64,000 bases of DNA from Natrinema salsiterrestre (lineage in GTDB: Archaea > Halobacteriota > Halobacteria > Halobacteriales > Natrialbaceae), in NCBI RefSeq assembly GCF_029502005.1, contig NZ_JAMQOT010000001.1, forward strand, positions 930,001 to 994,000, in the 5' to 3' direction. Every line of letters starts with the position of its first letter. The stretch's first letter is position 1. Shown piece by piece: positions 37,230 to 47,250 of this stretch. The position numbers were made by a program, and so were the translations under genes. Under the pieces are notes generated by a model that saw nothing but the letters and a program-made list of their open reading frames with translations, had not been told where the DNA came from and ran no database searches.

Positions 37230-37387
37230 CGTGCGACGGGTAAGCAGGCGTCGACCCTAAAAACGGGGGCCACGTGTCGATCGTTCATCATCCGGGCTCG
37301 AGGCGGGAGCCGACATCTGCGGCGGAGACATCCGTTCTCCGGTAGTCGTGGCGGGCGGTCAGCCGGTCTCGTCGACCGATTCCCCCA

Positions 37388-37438
37388 GTAATATATACCC
37401 CCCATATTCGATAAATATATGGTATTTACTTCTAATAT
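37388..37438 (+). promoter_or_regulatory. AT-rich promoter region with repeated AATATAT
   Basis: Within GC-rich DNA, about 50 bases are strongly AT-rich and contain AATATAT three times (near 37389, 37413 and 37433), the last running into the ATG at 37439. One copy can serve as TATA box, with a leaderless or short-leader transcript. Confidence 0.45.
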
Positions 37439-38104
37439 ATGGCTACGATGGGGGTAATTCAGGGGGAAGCCAGCGGTGGGACTATCAGCGCGGCAGCGAT
37501 CGCGGCGGTGCTCGAGGACTGGACCTACAGCGCGAAGCCCTCGAACGGAGACGCGCTCGTCGACGGACTCTCGAGGGCGTTCCCGAACGGGGACGTGCGA
37601 CGCGATTCGGGGGCGGCGGACGCACTGGTCGACGGCGTCGCGGTCGTGCTCGCACACGGATTGAATCGGGCGCTCAGGCGGGACATCGGGTCCCTCACCG
37701 AACGGTTCGGCGAGGTCGTAGTCTACTCCACGGCGTGTCACACCGACTCGCCGAACGAGTGGCGCGAGTTCAAACACAGGCGCTCCGGGCGGGGAACCGG
37801 GACGGTCCGTTTCGTCGAACGGACGCCGCGAACCGACGGAGACGGCAGCGCCGTATCGACGCGCACACTCGTCGCACTCCCGGCCGTTCTGATCGGGGTC
37901 GTCGGCCTGTTCGCGCGGTCGCTGGGCCCGTTCGGAACGACTGGAGCGTTCGGAGTCGCAACCGGCGCTGTGACGGCCGTCCCCGGAGGGACGGAGTTGC
38001 CGATCGCCAGCGCGGCGATCCTCGGAATCGCCGTCGCAGTCGGCGGTTCCCTCGCGACTCGGCGAGGGGTCTACCTCGCGCTCCTCGCACGACTCGCGCA
38101 GTGA
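37439..38104 (+). CDS. Unknown protein with C-terminal membrane helices
   Basis: 221 aa. The first 135 residues are soluble (YSAKPSNGDALVDGLSRAFPNGD, DALVDGVAVVLAHGLNRALRRD, VVVYSTACHTDSPNEWREFKHRR). The C-terminal 85 residues hold about three hydrophobic helices (LVALPAVLIGVVGLFARSLG, an Ala/Gly-rich middle, ILGIAVAVGGSLATRRGV). No family recognised. Its AT-rich upstream region is unlike those of its neighbours. An alternative start is the ATG at 37448. Confidence 0.65.
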   Translation: MATMGVIQGEASGGTISAAAIAAVLEDWTYSAKPSNGDALVDGLSRAFPNGDVRRDSGAADALVDGVAVVLAHGLNRALRRDIGSLTERFGEVVVYSTACHTDSPNEWREFKHRRSGRGTGTVRFVERTPRTDGDGSAVSTRTLVALPAVLIGVVGLFARSLGPFGTTGAFGVATGAVTAVPGGTELPIASAAILGIAVAVGGSLATRRGVYLALLARLAQ

Positions 38105-38181
38105 CTCGTTCGAGACCGAGACGGATCCCGGAACGACCGGGGTGAGAATACTGCGGCCGACTCGTCGGGGCCTTCGCGCGG

Positions 38182-39762
38182 TCAGTAGTCCTCGAGATCG
38201 TACAGCTCGCCGTATTTCGACTCGACGTACGCGAGGAAGTGGTCCGCGGTCAGGCCCTCGCCGGTGGCTCGCTCGATCAGGTCGGGCGTGACGTAGCGCT
38301 TGCCGTGCCGGTGGATGTTCTCGCGCAGCCAGCCGTTGAGCTCGTCGAACTCGCCCCGGCGGATTCCGTCGTCGAAGTCGCCGCAGTCGTCTTCCGCCGC
38401 GGCGTACAACTGCGCCGCGAGCACCGATCCCAGCGAGTACGTCGAGAAGTAGCCGAAGTCGCCGTGGGACCAGTGGATGTCCTGCAGGCACCCTTCCGCG
38501 TCCGTCTCGGGGCGCACGCCGAGGTACTCCTCGTACTTGTCGTTCCAGACTTCGGGGACCTCCGAGACCTCGAGGTCGCCCCGGATGAGGTCGCGCTCGA
38601 TCTCGAACCGGATCACGATGTGGAGGTGGTAGGTGAGCTCGTCCGCCTCGACGCGGATGAGGTTGTCGTCGTGAACCTGGTTCGCCGCCTCGTAGGCCTC
38701 TTCGGGCGTGACGTCCTCGAGTTCGGGGAAGCGCTCGCGGGCGATGGGAAGGAAGTGCTCCCAGAAGGGACGGGAGCGGCCGACGTGGTTCTCCCAGAGG
38801 CGGGACTGGGACTCGTGGACCGAGAGGTCCCGCGCCTCGCCCAGCGGCGTGCCGTAGCCGTCGTCGGGGAGGCCCTGCGTGTAGTTGGCGTGGCCGAACT
38901 CGTGGATCGTCGAGGTGATCGATCCGAGTAGATCGTCCTCCTCGAACCGGGTCGTCACGCGGGCGTCGAACTGCGTCCCAGAGGAGAAGGGATGGGGAGC
39001 CGTGTCCAGTCGACCGCGGCCCCAATCGTACCCCAGCGAATCGAGGACGTCGCGCGCGAGCGCCTCCTGATCGTCGTCGTCGAACGCTCCGGCGAAGGCA
39101 TCCGTGGTGAGATCAGCATCGCTGTCTTGGACGGCATCGATCAGCGGGACGAGGTTCTCCCGCAGCCGCTCGAGGACCCGTTCGGCCGTCTCGAGGTCGA
39201 TGTAGGGCTCGTAGTCCGCGAAGAGGACGGCGTAGGGATCGGCGTCCGGATCGATGTGGTTCGCGTACTCCCGCTTGAGGTCGACCAGTTTCTCGAGCGT
39301 CGGGGCGAAGTGCTCGAAGTCGTCCTCCTCTTTGGCCTGCTTCCACTTCGGGTGGGCGTTCGACGACGTCGCCGATATCTCTTCGACGAGTTCCTGCGGG
39401 ACGCTCGTTTCGCGGTCGTACCGCCGGCGAATCTCGCGGACGACCGCAGCTTGGTCGCTCTCGAGGTCGCCGCTCGCGGTTTCACCGCTCGCTTCTCGAG
39501 ACGACGCAGTCGTCTCGCCCCCCTCGAGCTCGGCGAGCAACTCGCCGGTCTCGTCGGCGGTCAAGAGCTCGTGGCTGATCGAGGACAGCGTCGAGAGCTG
39601 CTGCGCTCGGGCGGGCGTTCCCTCGTCGGGCATCATGACTTCCTGGTCCCATCCCAGGATGCCGGCGGCGTTTCCGACGTTCGAGATGCGCTGGACTCGC
39701 TCTTCGAACCGGTCGTACGTGTCGGCTTCGCTCGCATCGCTTCGAGCCTGATCGGTCGCCAT
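38182..39762 (-). CDS. M32 family metallocarboxypeptidase
   Basis: 526 aa, the full length of the family. All diagnostic M32 motifs are visible in order: HPF (APHPFSSG), DxRxT (DARVTTRF), HEXXH as HEFGH (about residue 286), HES (SVHESQSRLWEN) and GxxQDxHW (EGCLQDIHWSHG). It removes C-terminal residues from peptides in the cytoplasm using a metal, usually Zn or Co. A low-complexity insert (SSREASGETASGD, about 90-105) is extra. Confidence 0.94.
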   Translation of the reverse strand: MATDQARSDASEADTYDRFEERVQRISNVGNAAGILGWDQEVMMPDEGTPARAQQLSTLSSISHELLTADETGELLAELEGGETTASSREASGETASGDLESDQAAVVREIRRRYDRETSVPQELVEEISATSSNAHPKWKQAKEEDDFEHFAPTLEKLVDLKREYANHIDPDADPYAVLFADYEPYIDLETAERVLERLRENLVPLIDAVQDSDADLTTDAFAGAFDDDDQEALARDVLDSLGYDWGRGRLDTAPHPFSSGTQFDARVTTRFEEDDLLGSITSTIHEFGHANYTQGLPDDGYGTPLGEARDLSVHESQSRLWENHVGRSRPFWEHFLPIARERFPELEDVTPEEAYEAANQVHDDNLIRVEADELTYHLHIVIRFEIERDLIRGDLEVSEVPEVWNDKYEEYLGVRPETDAEGCLQDIHWSHGDFGYFSTYSLGSVLAAQLYAAAEDDCGDFDDGIRRGEFDELNGWLRENIHRHGKRYVTPDLIERATGEGLTADHFLAYVESKYGELYDLEDY

Positions 39763-40001
39763 AGCCGTACCGTTCGCTCGGAAGTGCTATCAACGTCGTG
39801 GTTCCGGGTCCCTCGTTCGCGATCGAGTAAGAGCGATGCGTACTGGAGGGGGCGGCCAGATGTGTCGGTTGGTGAGACAATCAGTGTGTCGTAGTAACGG
39901 CGTTGTGCGACGCTTTCCCGGCGCTCTGGAGAACCGATGAGAGGCGTGCGGAACTTGCAAGCACCGAACTATTCCGCCGATCTGATGTCCGTCGAACTAC
40001 T

Positions 40002-40370
40002 ATGGCCCTCGCATCACCAATCGCGTCGGCGATCGTGTTCGTCGTGAGCCTCCTGATCGGCGCGCTCGGCATCTACGCGGGCGCGCGAGTCATCGTCGGC
40101 AGAGCCGACTACGATCACGCCATCGTCACCGCGTTGATCGGTGCGATCGTCTGGGCGATCGTCGGCTTCCTCGTCGGCTGGGTCCCGCTCGTCGGACCGT
40201 TAATCGCCCTGATCGCGTACGTCGCGGTCATCAACTGGCGGTATCCAGGCGACTGGACCGCCGCGGCGATGATCGGCCTCGTCGCGTGGGTCACCGTCCT
40301 GATCGCCCTCTACGTCCTCGCCGCGCTCGGGATCACCGCCTTCGACGCGGTCGGCGTTCCGGGCGTCTGA
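40002..40370 (+). CDS. Small four-helix membrane protein
   Basis: 122 aa from the ATG at 40002 (MALASPIASAIVFVV); longer frames back to 39903 do not look coding. About four membrane helices rich in Ile/Val/Ala/Gly (AIVFVVSLLIGALGIYAG, AIVTALIGAIVWAIVGFLVG, LIALIAYVAVINW, MIGLVAWVTVLIALYVLAAL). No family recognised. Confidence 0.7.
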   Translation: MALASPIASAIVFVVSLLIGALGIYAGARVIVGRADYDHAIVTALIGAIVWAIVGFLVGWVPLVGPLIALIAYVAVINWRYPGDWTAAAMIGLVAWVTVLIALYVLAALGITAFDAVGVPGV

Positions 40371-40405
40371 GGTCGTAACCGAACGGCCGCGACCGCCGGG
40401 CGATC

Positions 40406-41503
40406 TCAGCGAGCCGGCGGCCACTGTTCTGCGATCCGCCGGTACGTCTCGCGACACCGCTCGAGGACGTCGATCGAGACGCTCTCGTCGTCGGTGTGAG
40501 CTTCCCCCGGTTCTGACGGGCCACAGATTACGCACTCCGTACCAGCCTGCGAGAGCCAACCCGCGTCGGTCGCGTGGGGTTTCGTCACGAGTTCCGGCTC
40601 GGCCGTCTGTGCGCCGGTCGCGGCCTCGAGAACCGTCTCGGCGAACGCTTCGTCCTCACACCGCATCGGTGGCAAGTCCTGATCGACCGTCCACTCGACT
40701 CCCTCGAGGTCCGCGGCCCGCTCGATCGCGGCCCGCTCGCCCGGAACCGTCCGCTCGTCGACCGTGAACGCACAGCGGGCGGGAACGACGTTCATCGCCG
40801 ACCCGCCCTCGATCTCGGTGACGGTGAGTCGGCCCTCGAGCGTCTCGCCGGCCACGTCGACCGACGGGGGCTCGAGGTCCCGAACGCGGTCGACGGCCGC
40901 GGTGGCGCGGTAGATGGCGTTCTCGCCGGCGTCGGCCTCGCTGGCGTGCGCGGCGGTGCCGCGGGCGGTGATCGTGCTCCCGCGTCGTCCCTTGTGGGCG
41001 ACCGCGACGTCGGTAACGTCCGGTCCCGAGTAGTTCGTCGATCCCTCGCCGACGACGGCGTAGTCGGGTGCGAACCCCTCGTCGATCGCGTGCCGTGCGC
41101 CGACGCCGCCGACTTCCTCGCCGACGAAACTCGCGACGACGAGTTCGCCCGCGGGGTCAGCATCGCGGAAGGCGAGCAAGGCGGCTGCGACCGCGCCCTT
41201 CATGTCCGCCGTCCCGCGGCCGTAGAGCCGACCGTCTCGCTCGTCGACGGCGTACTCGGTCGCTCCGTCCTCGTCCGCGGTCGCCACCTGCGACGCCGCG
41301 GGTTCGACGACGTCGTGGTGGCCGACCAGCGCGAGCGTCTCGTCGCCCGTTCCCTTTCGAGCGATCACGTTTCCGACCGAATCTTGAGTCACGTCGGCGT
41401 CGGTCTCGCGCCGCAGCCACTGTTCTACGAAGTCACCCGCGGCGGTCTCGTCCTCGTGACTGGGGATCGAGACGAGGTCGCGCGTGAGATCGATGAGCGC
41501 CAT
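40406..41503 (-). CDS. M20 family metallohydrolase (acetylornithine deacetylase/DapE-like)
   Basis: 365 aa from the ATG at 41503 (MALIDLTRDLVSIPSHEDE). Metal ligands in order: His in LVGHHDVV, bridging Asp in RGTADMKGAV, the Glu pair in FVGEEVGG, Glu in VVGEGSTN, and His near the end in GEAHTDDESV. The dimerisation domain lies in the middle (HKGRRGSTITARGTAAHAS). DapE, ArgE and other amidohydrolases share this layout, so the substrate is open. Confidence 0.88.
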   Translation of the reverse strand: MALIDLTRDLVSIPSHEDETAAGDFVEQWLRRETDADVTQDSVGNVIARKGTGDETLALVGHHDVVEPAASQVATADEDGATEYAVDERDGRLYGRGTADMKGAVAAALLAFRDADPAGELVVASFVGEEVGGVGARHAIDEGFAPDYAVVGEGSTNYSGPDVTDVAVAHKGRRGSTITARGTAAHASEADAGENAIYRATAAVDRVRDLEPPSVDVAGETLEGRLTVTEIEGGSAMNVVPARCAFTVDERTVPGERAAIERAADLEGVEWTVDQDLPPMRCEDEAFAETVLEAATGAQTAEPELVTKPHATDAGWLSQAGTECVICGPSEPGEAHTDDESVSIDVLERCRETYRRIAEQWPPAR

Positions 41504-41570
41504 ACGGTGGGCATCGGTCGCGGCGGTGTTCACTCCACCGGAGTCCGCGGTCGCTGTCCGCAATCGGGGC

Positions 41571-43214
41571 TCAGCCGAGTCGCTCGTAGACCGGCGGCTC
41601 CGCGCCGTCCTCGTCGTCGGTTAACCGAGCGACCGATCGGCGAACCTCGCGGAGGCTGGCCGTCTGCTGTTGGCTGGCCGCCGCGACCGACTCCGCGGCG
41701 CTCGCGACGGTATCGGCCGACTCCGAGAGGTCCTCGAGCGTCTCCGCCGTCACCTCGACGCCCTGTGCTTGCTGGTCGGTCGCAGCCGCGACCTCTTCCA
41801 TGCCCGACGCCGTCTCCCGCGCCGACTCGTGGATCTCTTCGAGCGAGTCGACCGTTTCCCGAACGCGGTTCGTTCCGATATCCACGCGAGCGACCGTCTC
41901 CTCGGTCGTTTCCACGGTCGCCGCGGCGTCCTCGCGGACGGCTTCGACGGCGGTTTCGATCTCCGCGAGGTCGGCTTTCGTCTGCTCGGCGAACGATCGC
42001 ACTTCGCTCGCGATGACGCCCATCGTCTCGCCGCCGTTGCCGTCCGACCGTGACGACTCGATCTTCGCGTTCGCCGCCAACACCGTCGTCCGTTCCGCGA
42101 GGTCGTCGAGCCTGTCGACGACCTCGTCGATCTCGTCGGTCCGCGCTGCGAGGCCGTCGACGGCATCGGCGACCTCGTCGGTCGCGTCCTCGATCGCCTC
42201 GAGTTCTTCGAGGGCGTCGTCGGCCGCTTCGACGCCCTGAGCGGCGAGTCGCTCCGTCCGGTCGCTCTCCGCCCTGACCTCGTCGGCGACGCTCGCGACC
42301 TCCTCGACGGCGGCGCTCACTTCGTTGAGGTCGCCCGCCGCTCGCGTGACGCCGGCGGCCTGGGACTCGGTCTGTTCGCTGATCGCCTCGGCGCGCCGTG
42401 CGACCACCTCGCTCGAGTCGTGGAGTTCGGCGATCGGCCCCTGCACGTCGGTTTCGACCTCGCTCGCGAGTCGCTCGCGGCGCTCGATCGACTCCTCGAG
42501 TTCCTGTGCGTAGGAATCGACGTAGGTATCGACCGCGACCTGCATGTCGAGGTTGATGATACGCAGGAGCGAGAGAACGTCCATCATGCCGTCGTCGATG
42601 GCGTCCCTCACGGTCGCTTCGAACGACTCGTCGAGCCCGTCTTCGTCGTGGCGGCCCTCGCCGCCGAGACCCAGCGCACCGACGAACCGCTCGAGCCCGC
42701 CGTCGCCTTCGGCATCACGCTCTTCGGCCCACCCCTCGATGGCGTCAATGACCTGTCGTTGGACTCGCTCGTTCAACCGCGAGAGGATCAGATCGTAGTA
42801 GACGCCGTACTGTCCCACGTACTGTTTCAGCGGCATATCGAGTAGCTCGTGAAGCTTCCCGATCCGCGCACGGTTCTCGAAGAACTCTCGGTCGTACTCT
42901 CCGGTCGCCAGCGAGACGAGATACGCGCGCTGCGTCCGCTTGAGCGCGTCGACGTCTTTCGGAGAGCGGTCGACGATCGCCCGTGTCTGTTCGTAGTGCA
43001 ATACGTTCTCGTAGAAGTCGTCGGCGATCTCCTCGGAATTGGCCTGTAGGAGCGGCTCCAGCTCCGCCAGCCGCCGTTCGTCGGCCTCGTCGAACCCGAT
43101 AAAATCCTTTCGCCACGCGATTTCGTCGTCGTCGAGCCCGATCCGGTCCACGAGATCGTCGACGTCGAGAAAGCCGTTGAGTCCGCCGGTACCGAACGCC
43201 TGCTCCGGTTGCAT
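41571..43214 (-). CDS. hemAT: Globin-coupled chemotaxis transducer (HemAT-type)
   Basis: 547 aa from the ATG at 43214 (MQPEQAFGTGGLNGFL). An N-terminal sensor globin (about 20-190) carries the proximal haem histidine H122 (ARIGKLHELLDMPLKQYVG). A helical linker and the cytoplasmic methyl-accepting signalling domain follow, with the hairpin tip near AKIESSRSDGNGGETMGVIASEVRSFAEQ. No membrane segments. It matches archaeal HemAT, an oxygen sensor for aerotaxis. Confidence 0.92.
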   Translation of the reverse strand: MQPEQAFGTGGLNGFLDVDDLVDRIGLDDDEIAWRKDFIGFDEADERRLAELEPLLQANSEEIADDFYENVLHYEQTRAIVDRSPKDVDALKRTQRAYLVSLATGEYDREFFENRARIGKLHELLDMPLKQYVGQYGVYYDLILSRLNERVQRQVIDAIEGWAEERDAEGDGGLERFVGALGLGGEGRHDEDGLDESFEATVRDAIDDGMMDVLSLLRIINLDMQVAVDTYVDSYAQELEESIERRERLASEVETDVQGPIAELHDSSEVVARRAEAISEQTESQAAGVTRAAGDLNEVSAAVEEVASVADEVRAESDRTERLAAQGVEAADDALEELEAIEDATDEVADAVDGLAARTDEIDEVVDRLDDLAERTTVLAANAKIESSRSDGNGGETMGVIASEVRSFAEQTKADLAEIETAVEAVREDAAATVETTEETVARVDIGTNRVRETVDSLEEIHESARETASGMEEVAAATDQQAQGVEVTAETLEDLSESADTVASAAESVAAASQQQTASLREVRRSVARLTDDEDGAEPPVYERLG

Positions 43215-43372
43215 GCGAGAAGCGTGTTCGGCCGTTCGATTAAGGGCCCGTGAGTGTTCCCGGCGAATAGGAACGTGCGTCCGAGTCACACGGGCGATAC
43301 GCTGATGAACGACGACGTTCGGCGCGGATTCGGTGTGGACACCCTTATAGGCGTACGTCGACCAGTTTACGT

Positions 43373-45256
43373 ATGAACGTCGTGCCGGATACGAGCGTGG
43401 TCATCGACGGCCGCGTCTCGGCGACTATCGAAGACGGGCAGTTCGAGGGAGCGACGATCTGCGTCCCCGAGGCGGTCGTCGCGGAACTCGAGGCGCAGGC
43501 CAACGACGGGATCGACAGCGGCTGGGACGGCCTCGAGGAGCTCCAGCGGCTGGCCGACCTCGCCGACGACGGGGTCATCGAACTCCGGTACGTCGGCGAG
43601 CGGCCCAGCGCCATCGAGCGGGGCCACGCCTCCGAGGGCGAGATCGACGCGCTGATCCGCGATCTCGCGGAGGAGCTGGACGCGACCTTCGTCACGAGCG
43701 ACATCGTCCAGTCCGAGGTCGCCCGGGCGAAGGGCCTCGACGTACAGCACGTCTCGCCGGAAGTTCGCGAGGTCGGAACGCTGACCGTCGAGGAGTTCTT
43801 CGACGATCAGACGATGAGCGTCCACCTCAAGACCGACGCCGTCCCGAAGGCCAAACGCGGTGAACTCGGGGCAATGGCCTACGAGCCGATCGCCGACGAA
43901 CCGCTCGACGAGGCGACGATGGACGAGTACGCCCGCGAGGTCGTCGACGGCGCGAAGGAGGCCCCCGACGGCTTCATCGAACTCTCCGAACCGGGCATGA
44001 AGATCGTCCAGTTCCGGGACTACCGGATCGCGATCGGCCGCCCGCCGTTCTCCGACGGCATCGAGATCACGGCCGTCCGCCCGATCGCCCAGACCGACAT
44101 CGAGGACTACGAGCACGCCGACGAACTGAAAGAACGGCTGCTCGAGCGCCAGCGCGGCGTCCTCATCTCGGGTGCGCCCGGGGCCGGGAAGTCGACGTTC
44201 GCGCAGGCGGTCGCCCGCTACATCGCGGATCACGACTACTCCGTCAAGACGATGGAGAAACCGCGGGACCTGCAGGTCGGCCCCGACATCACCCAGTACA
44301 CGGAACTGGGCGGCGAGATGGCGAAGACCGCAGACGCGCTGTTGATGGTCCGACCGGACTACACGATCTACGACGAGGTCCGCAAGACCGACGACTTCGA
44401 GGTCTTCGCCGACATGCGCCTGGCCGGCGTCGGGATGATCGGCGTCGTCCACGCGACGCGACCGATCGACGCGCTGCAGCGGCTGGTCGGCCGGGTCGAG
44501 CTCGGAATGATCCCGCAGGTCGTCGACACCGTCGTCTACATCGAGGCCGGCGAGGTCTCGACGGTGTACGACGTGAAGACGGAGGTCAAGGTCCCCGCCG
44601 GACTCACCGAGGAGGACCTCGCCCGCCCCGTCATTCAGGTCACGGACTTCCAGACCGGCGAGCCCGAGTACGAGATCTACACCTTCAACCGCCAGGTCGT
44701 CACCGTCCCGCTGAAAGACGAGGACGGCGGCCCGGCCGACGAGTCCGGCGTCGACCGCATCGCCAAACAGGAGATCGAACGGGAGATCCGCTCGATCGCA
44801 CACGGCTACGTCGACGTCGAACTCAGGAGCCAGGACAAGGCCGTCGTCTACGTGGAAGAGGACGATATCTCGAGCGTCATCGGCAAAGGCGGCGGTCGAA
44901 TCACCGATATCGAGAACCGGCTGGGGATCGACATCGACGTCCGCACCCACGACGAGAACCCCAACTACGGCGCGGGAAGCGGCTCCGGCGGTGCCAGCGC
45001 GAATAGCGGCGGAAGTAGCGGCGGGGATTCACAGCCCGGCCAGATGGTCCAGCCCGAGATCACCTCGCGACACATCGTCATCCCCGTCGACGGCAACCAC
45101 GGCGAAACCGTCGAAGTCCAGGCCGGCGGCGAGTACCTCTTCACCGCGACGGTGAGCCGCGGCGGCGAAATTCAGGTATCGCGCGGGAGTGCGATCGCGG
45201 AAGAACTCGAGCGGGCGATCGATCGGAAAGACCCGGTGACGATCGTCCCGTCGTAG
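43373..45256 (+). CDS. PIN-domain, PilT-like ATPase and KH protein (COG1855)
   Basis: 627 aa. The N-terminal PIN domain starts VVPDTSVVIDGRVSA with its acidic residues (residues 1-140). A secretion-ATPase-like module has Walker A SGAPGAGKSTFAQ near residue 265 and a Walker B-like TIYDEVRKTDD region. A KH domain is near 490-530 (AVVYVEEDDISSVIGKGGGRI), and the tail has a Gly/Ser linker and a final beta module. This is the archaeal COG1855 family, of unknown role; RNA binding or processing is implied. Confidence 0.93.
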   Translation: MNVVPDTSVVIDGRVSATIEDGQFEGATICVPEAVVAELEAQANDGIDSGWDGLEELQRLADLADDGVIELRYVGERPSAIERGHASEGEIDALIRDLAEELDATFVTSDIVQSEVARAKGLDVQHVSPEVREVGTLTVEEFFDDQTMSVHLKTDAVPKAKRGELGAMAYEPIADEPLDEATMDEYAREVVDGAKEAPDGFIELSEPGMKIVQFRDYRIAIGRPPFSDGIEITAVRPIAQTDIEDYEHADELKERLLERQRGVLISGAPGAGKSTFAQAVARYIADHDYSVKTMEKPRDLQVGPDITQYTELGGEMAKTADALLMVRPDYTIYDEVRKTDDFEVFADMRLAGVGMIGVVHATRPIDALQRLVGRVELGMIPQVVDTVVYIEAGEVSTVYDVKTEVKVPAGLTEEDLARPVIQVTDFQTGEPEYEIYTFNRQVVTVPLKDEDGGPADESGVDRIAKQEIEREIRSIAHGYVDVELRSQDKAVVYVEEDDISSVIGKGGGRITDIENRLGIDIDVRTHDENPNYGAGSGSGGASANSGGSSGGDSQPGQMVQPEITSRHIVIPVDGNHGETVEVQAGGEYLFTATVSRGGEIQVSRGSAIAEELERAIDRKDPVTIVPS

Positions 45257-45456
45257 CGTCGCCGAGACGAGCGGGATCCCGTCCGTTCAGGAATTGCGAT
45301 TTTCGAGGAAGATATTTCGACGAACGGTCAGTGAAAAGGACCAGACGCGATCATGCGACCCCGAAACACGAATATAACTACTAGCTGTTTAAGGATTAGC
45401 TTCATATATGGGACGATCGTCTACTGAGTTAGAGTGAACCAGAGTGATTCCAACGG

Positions 45457-46374
45457 ATGAGCGCATATAGCGAGACGTTCGTCTATTCCGACGTCGAACG
45501 CACGAACGGACCGTTTCACACTGATTACCGCTCGCTCGAGACGATACGCGAGCGAATCGTCGCCGATATCCGGACGAGAGTCGCGAACGCGGGAGCGGCA
45601 GGTGTCGTCGTCGCGATGAGCGGCGGCATCGACTCGACCCTGACGACGGCGCTGGCGGTCGAAGCCCTCGGTACCGACCGCGTCCTCGGGCTGGGACTGC
45701 CCTGCCACAAGGCCGAGGGCGCCCACGTCAGCGACGCCCGGACGATCGCCGAGGGAATGGGAATCGACTTCGAGGAGATCCAGTTGCGCCCGCTCCTCGA
45801 GGCCTTCGAGGGGACGGTCGCGAGCGAACTCGAGCCGGAAGGGGCCTCGAGTGAGGGGGCCGACGAACGAGCCCTCGAAACAGGCAACGTCGTCGCGCGG
45901 TTGCGGATGGTCACCGCGTACTACGCGGCGAACAGGGGGTCGCGGCTCGTGCTCGGCACCGCGAACCGGTCCGAGCAGTTACTCGGCTACTTCACCAAGT
46001 ACGGGGACGGTGCGGCCGACGCCTATCCGATCGGCGAGTGCTACAAGACGGAGGTCCGAGCGCTCGCGAAACACGTCGGGATTCCCCGCCGAATCATCGG
46101 CAAGGAACCGACGGCGGGGTTCTGGGCGACGCAGACCGACGCCGACGAACTCGGCGCGCAATACGACGTGATCGACCCGCTGTTGTATCGGCTCGTCGAC
46201 GAGGGGCTCCCGCTGGAAGAAGCCGTCACGGATCTCCGAATCGACCGCGAGACGGCCGAAGAAATCGCACTGAGACACGAGGAGACCGCTCACAAGCGGT
46301 CGACGCCGCCGACGCCGGGGATCGCGTGGCGAACCGACGAGCGCAGCGGAGAGGAGTCGGGCTCGCTCGAGTAG
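45457..46374 (+). CDS. nadE: NAD+ synthetase, ammonia-dependent
   Basis: 305 aa. The PP-loop motif SGGIDST is at about residues 55-61, followed by LGLPCHKAEG, the NVVARLRM and TANRSEQLLGYFTKYGDGAAD blocks, and KEPTAGFWATQTDADELG, all typical of NadE. There is no glutaminase domain, so ammonia is the likely donor. The intergenic region before it is AT-rich with TATA-like sequence near 45376 and 45402. Confidence 0.93.
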   Translation: MSAYSETFVYSDVERTNGPFHTDYRSLETIRERIVADIRTRVANAGAAGVVVAMSGGIDSTLTTALAVEALGTDRVLGLGLPCHKAEGAHVSDARTIAEGMGIDFEEIQLRPLLEAFEGTVASELEPEGASSEGADERALETGNVVARLRMVTAYYAANRGSRLVLGTANRSEQLLGYFTKYGDGAADAYPIGECYKTEVRALAKHVGIPRRIIGKEPTAGFWATQTDADELGAQYDVIDPLLYRLVDEGLPLEEAVTDLRIDRETAEEIALRHEETAHKRSTPPTPGIAWRTDERSGEESGSLE

Positions 46375-46477
46375 GAACGGGACCTCCCGATCGAATCGCG
46401 CCGCACCTCTCGCCGACCGGGACGGAGTGCCCGACGGACCGCCAGTGGTCGGGCGAGCGGCTCGTTCAGTGTCGGTC

Positions 46478-46888
46478 TCAGCCGTCCGTTTCGATAGAGT
46501 AGACCTCCGGATTGCGCCACCAGAACAGTCCCCAGGCCAAAAGGAATCCACCCCCCATCGCGATCACGTCCTGAACGAAGTTCGGAAGCCCCAGCCCGGC
46601 GATCCCGACGAGCACGATGGCAGACCCGAGAGCCGCCCCCGTCACGACGAAGAGAACGTCCCCGGCGATTCGGGTTCGGGAGTGCTGCCAGTAGTGCTGT
46701 CGCTCCTCGTCGTACCAGACGCCGACGTAGATCAACACCGGTGCCATGGTCGTGATGACCGTGATCGATTGATACGTCTCGGCGAAGACGGCGGGCACCA
46801 GCAACAGATTGAGAACCGACGAAACGAGCGATGCCAGAAACAGACCGAGCAGCAACCAACCCCATCGCGGGAGTCGTTCTTTCTCCAT
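46478..46888 (-). CDS. Four-helix membrane protein
   Basis: 136 aa from the ATG at 46888 (MEKERLPRWGWLLLGLFLAS). About four membrane helices: WLLLGLFLASLVSSVLNLLLV, SITVITTMAPVLIYVGVWY, IAGDVLFVVTGAALGSAIVLV and a final AMGGGFLLAWGLFWW. No motif recognised. It is downstream of the winged-helix regulator gene on the same strand (46 bases), so they may share a transcript. Confidence 0.7.
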   Translation of the reverse strand: MEKERLPRWGWLLLGLFLASLVSSVLNLLLVPAVFAETYQSITVITTMAPVLIYVGVWYDEERQHYWQHSRTRIAGDVLFVVTGAALGSAIVLVGIAGLGLPNFVQDVIAMGGGFLLAWGLFWWRNPEVYSIETDG

Positions 46889-46933
46889 ACCGGATCCGCT
46901 CACCGCTGGGAAATAATCCTGGCGCTCTCGCCG

Positions 46934-47227
46934 TTATTCCGCGCAGCAGGCGTCTTTTTTCGGGGATTCCTCGACGCCGTTTCCGTCGGCCGCGACCGGC
47001 TCCTCGAGTCGATAGAGGCTCTGTCGAGCGTCCGCAAAGTAGATGTCCTCGTCGACGATCCCGATCTCTTCGAGGCGCTCGAGGGCGTATCGCACCGTTC
47101 GGGCCGAGAGCATCGATTCTTCGACGATCTGTTTCTGCGTCAGCGGCCCGTCGTACTCGAGAACCTTGAAAACGAGTTTCGCACTCGGTGGCAAGTCTTC
47201 GATTTCTTCCCCGTCGGTCTCTGCCAT
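46934..47227 (-). CDS. Small winged-helix transcriptional regulator
   Basis: 97 aa from the ATG at 47227 (MAETDGEEIEDLPPSAKLVF). The winged helix covers about residues 12-70 (VLEYDGPLTQKQIVEESMLSARTVRYALERLEEIGIV). The Asp/Cys tail (KKDACCAE) is a feature of this haloarchaeal group and might bind metal or sense redox. The TATA-like box cttttatact on the minus strand (47260-47251) is about 28 bases from the ATG, so the transcript is probably leaderless and the upstream extension of the frame to 47395 is not used. Confidence 0.82.
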   Translation of the reverse strand: MAETDGEEIEDLPPSAKLVFKVLEYDGPLTQKQIVEESMLSARTVRYALERLEEIGIVDEDIYFADARQSLYRLEEPVAADGNGVEESPKKDACCAE

Positions 47228-47250
47228 ACTACGATTCGAAACGCGCCAGC

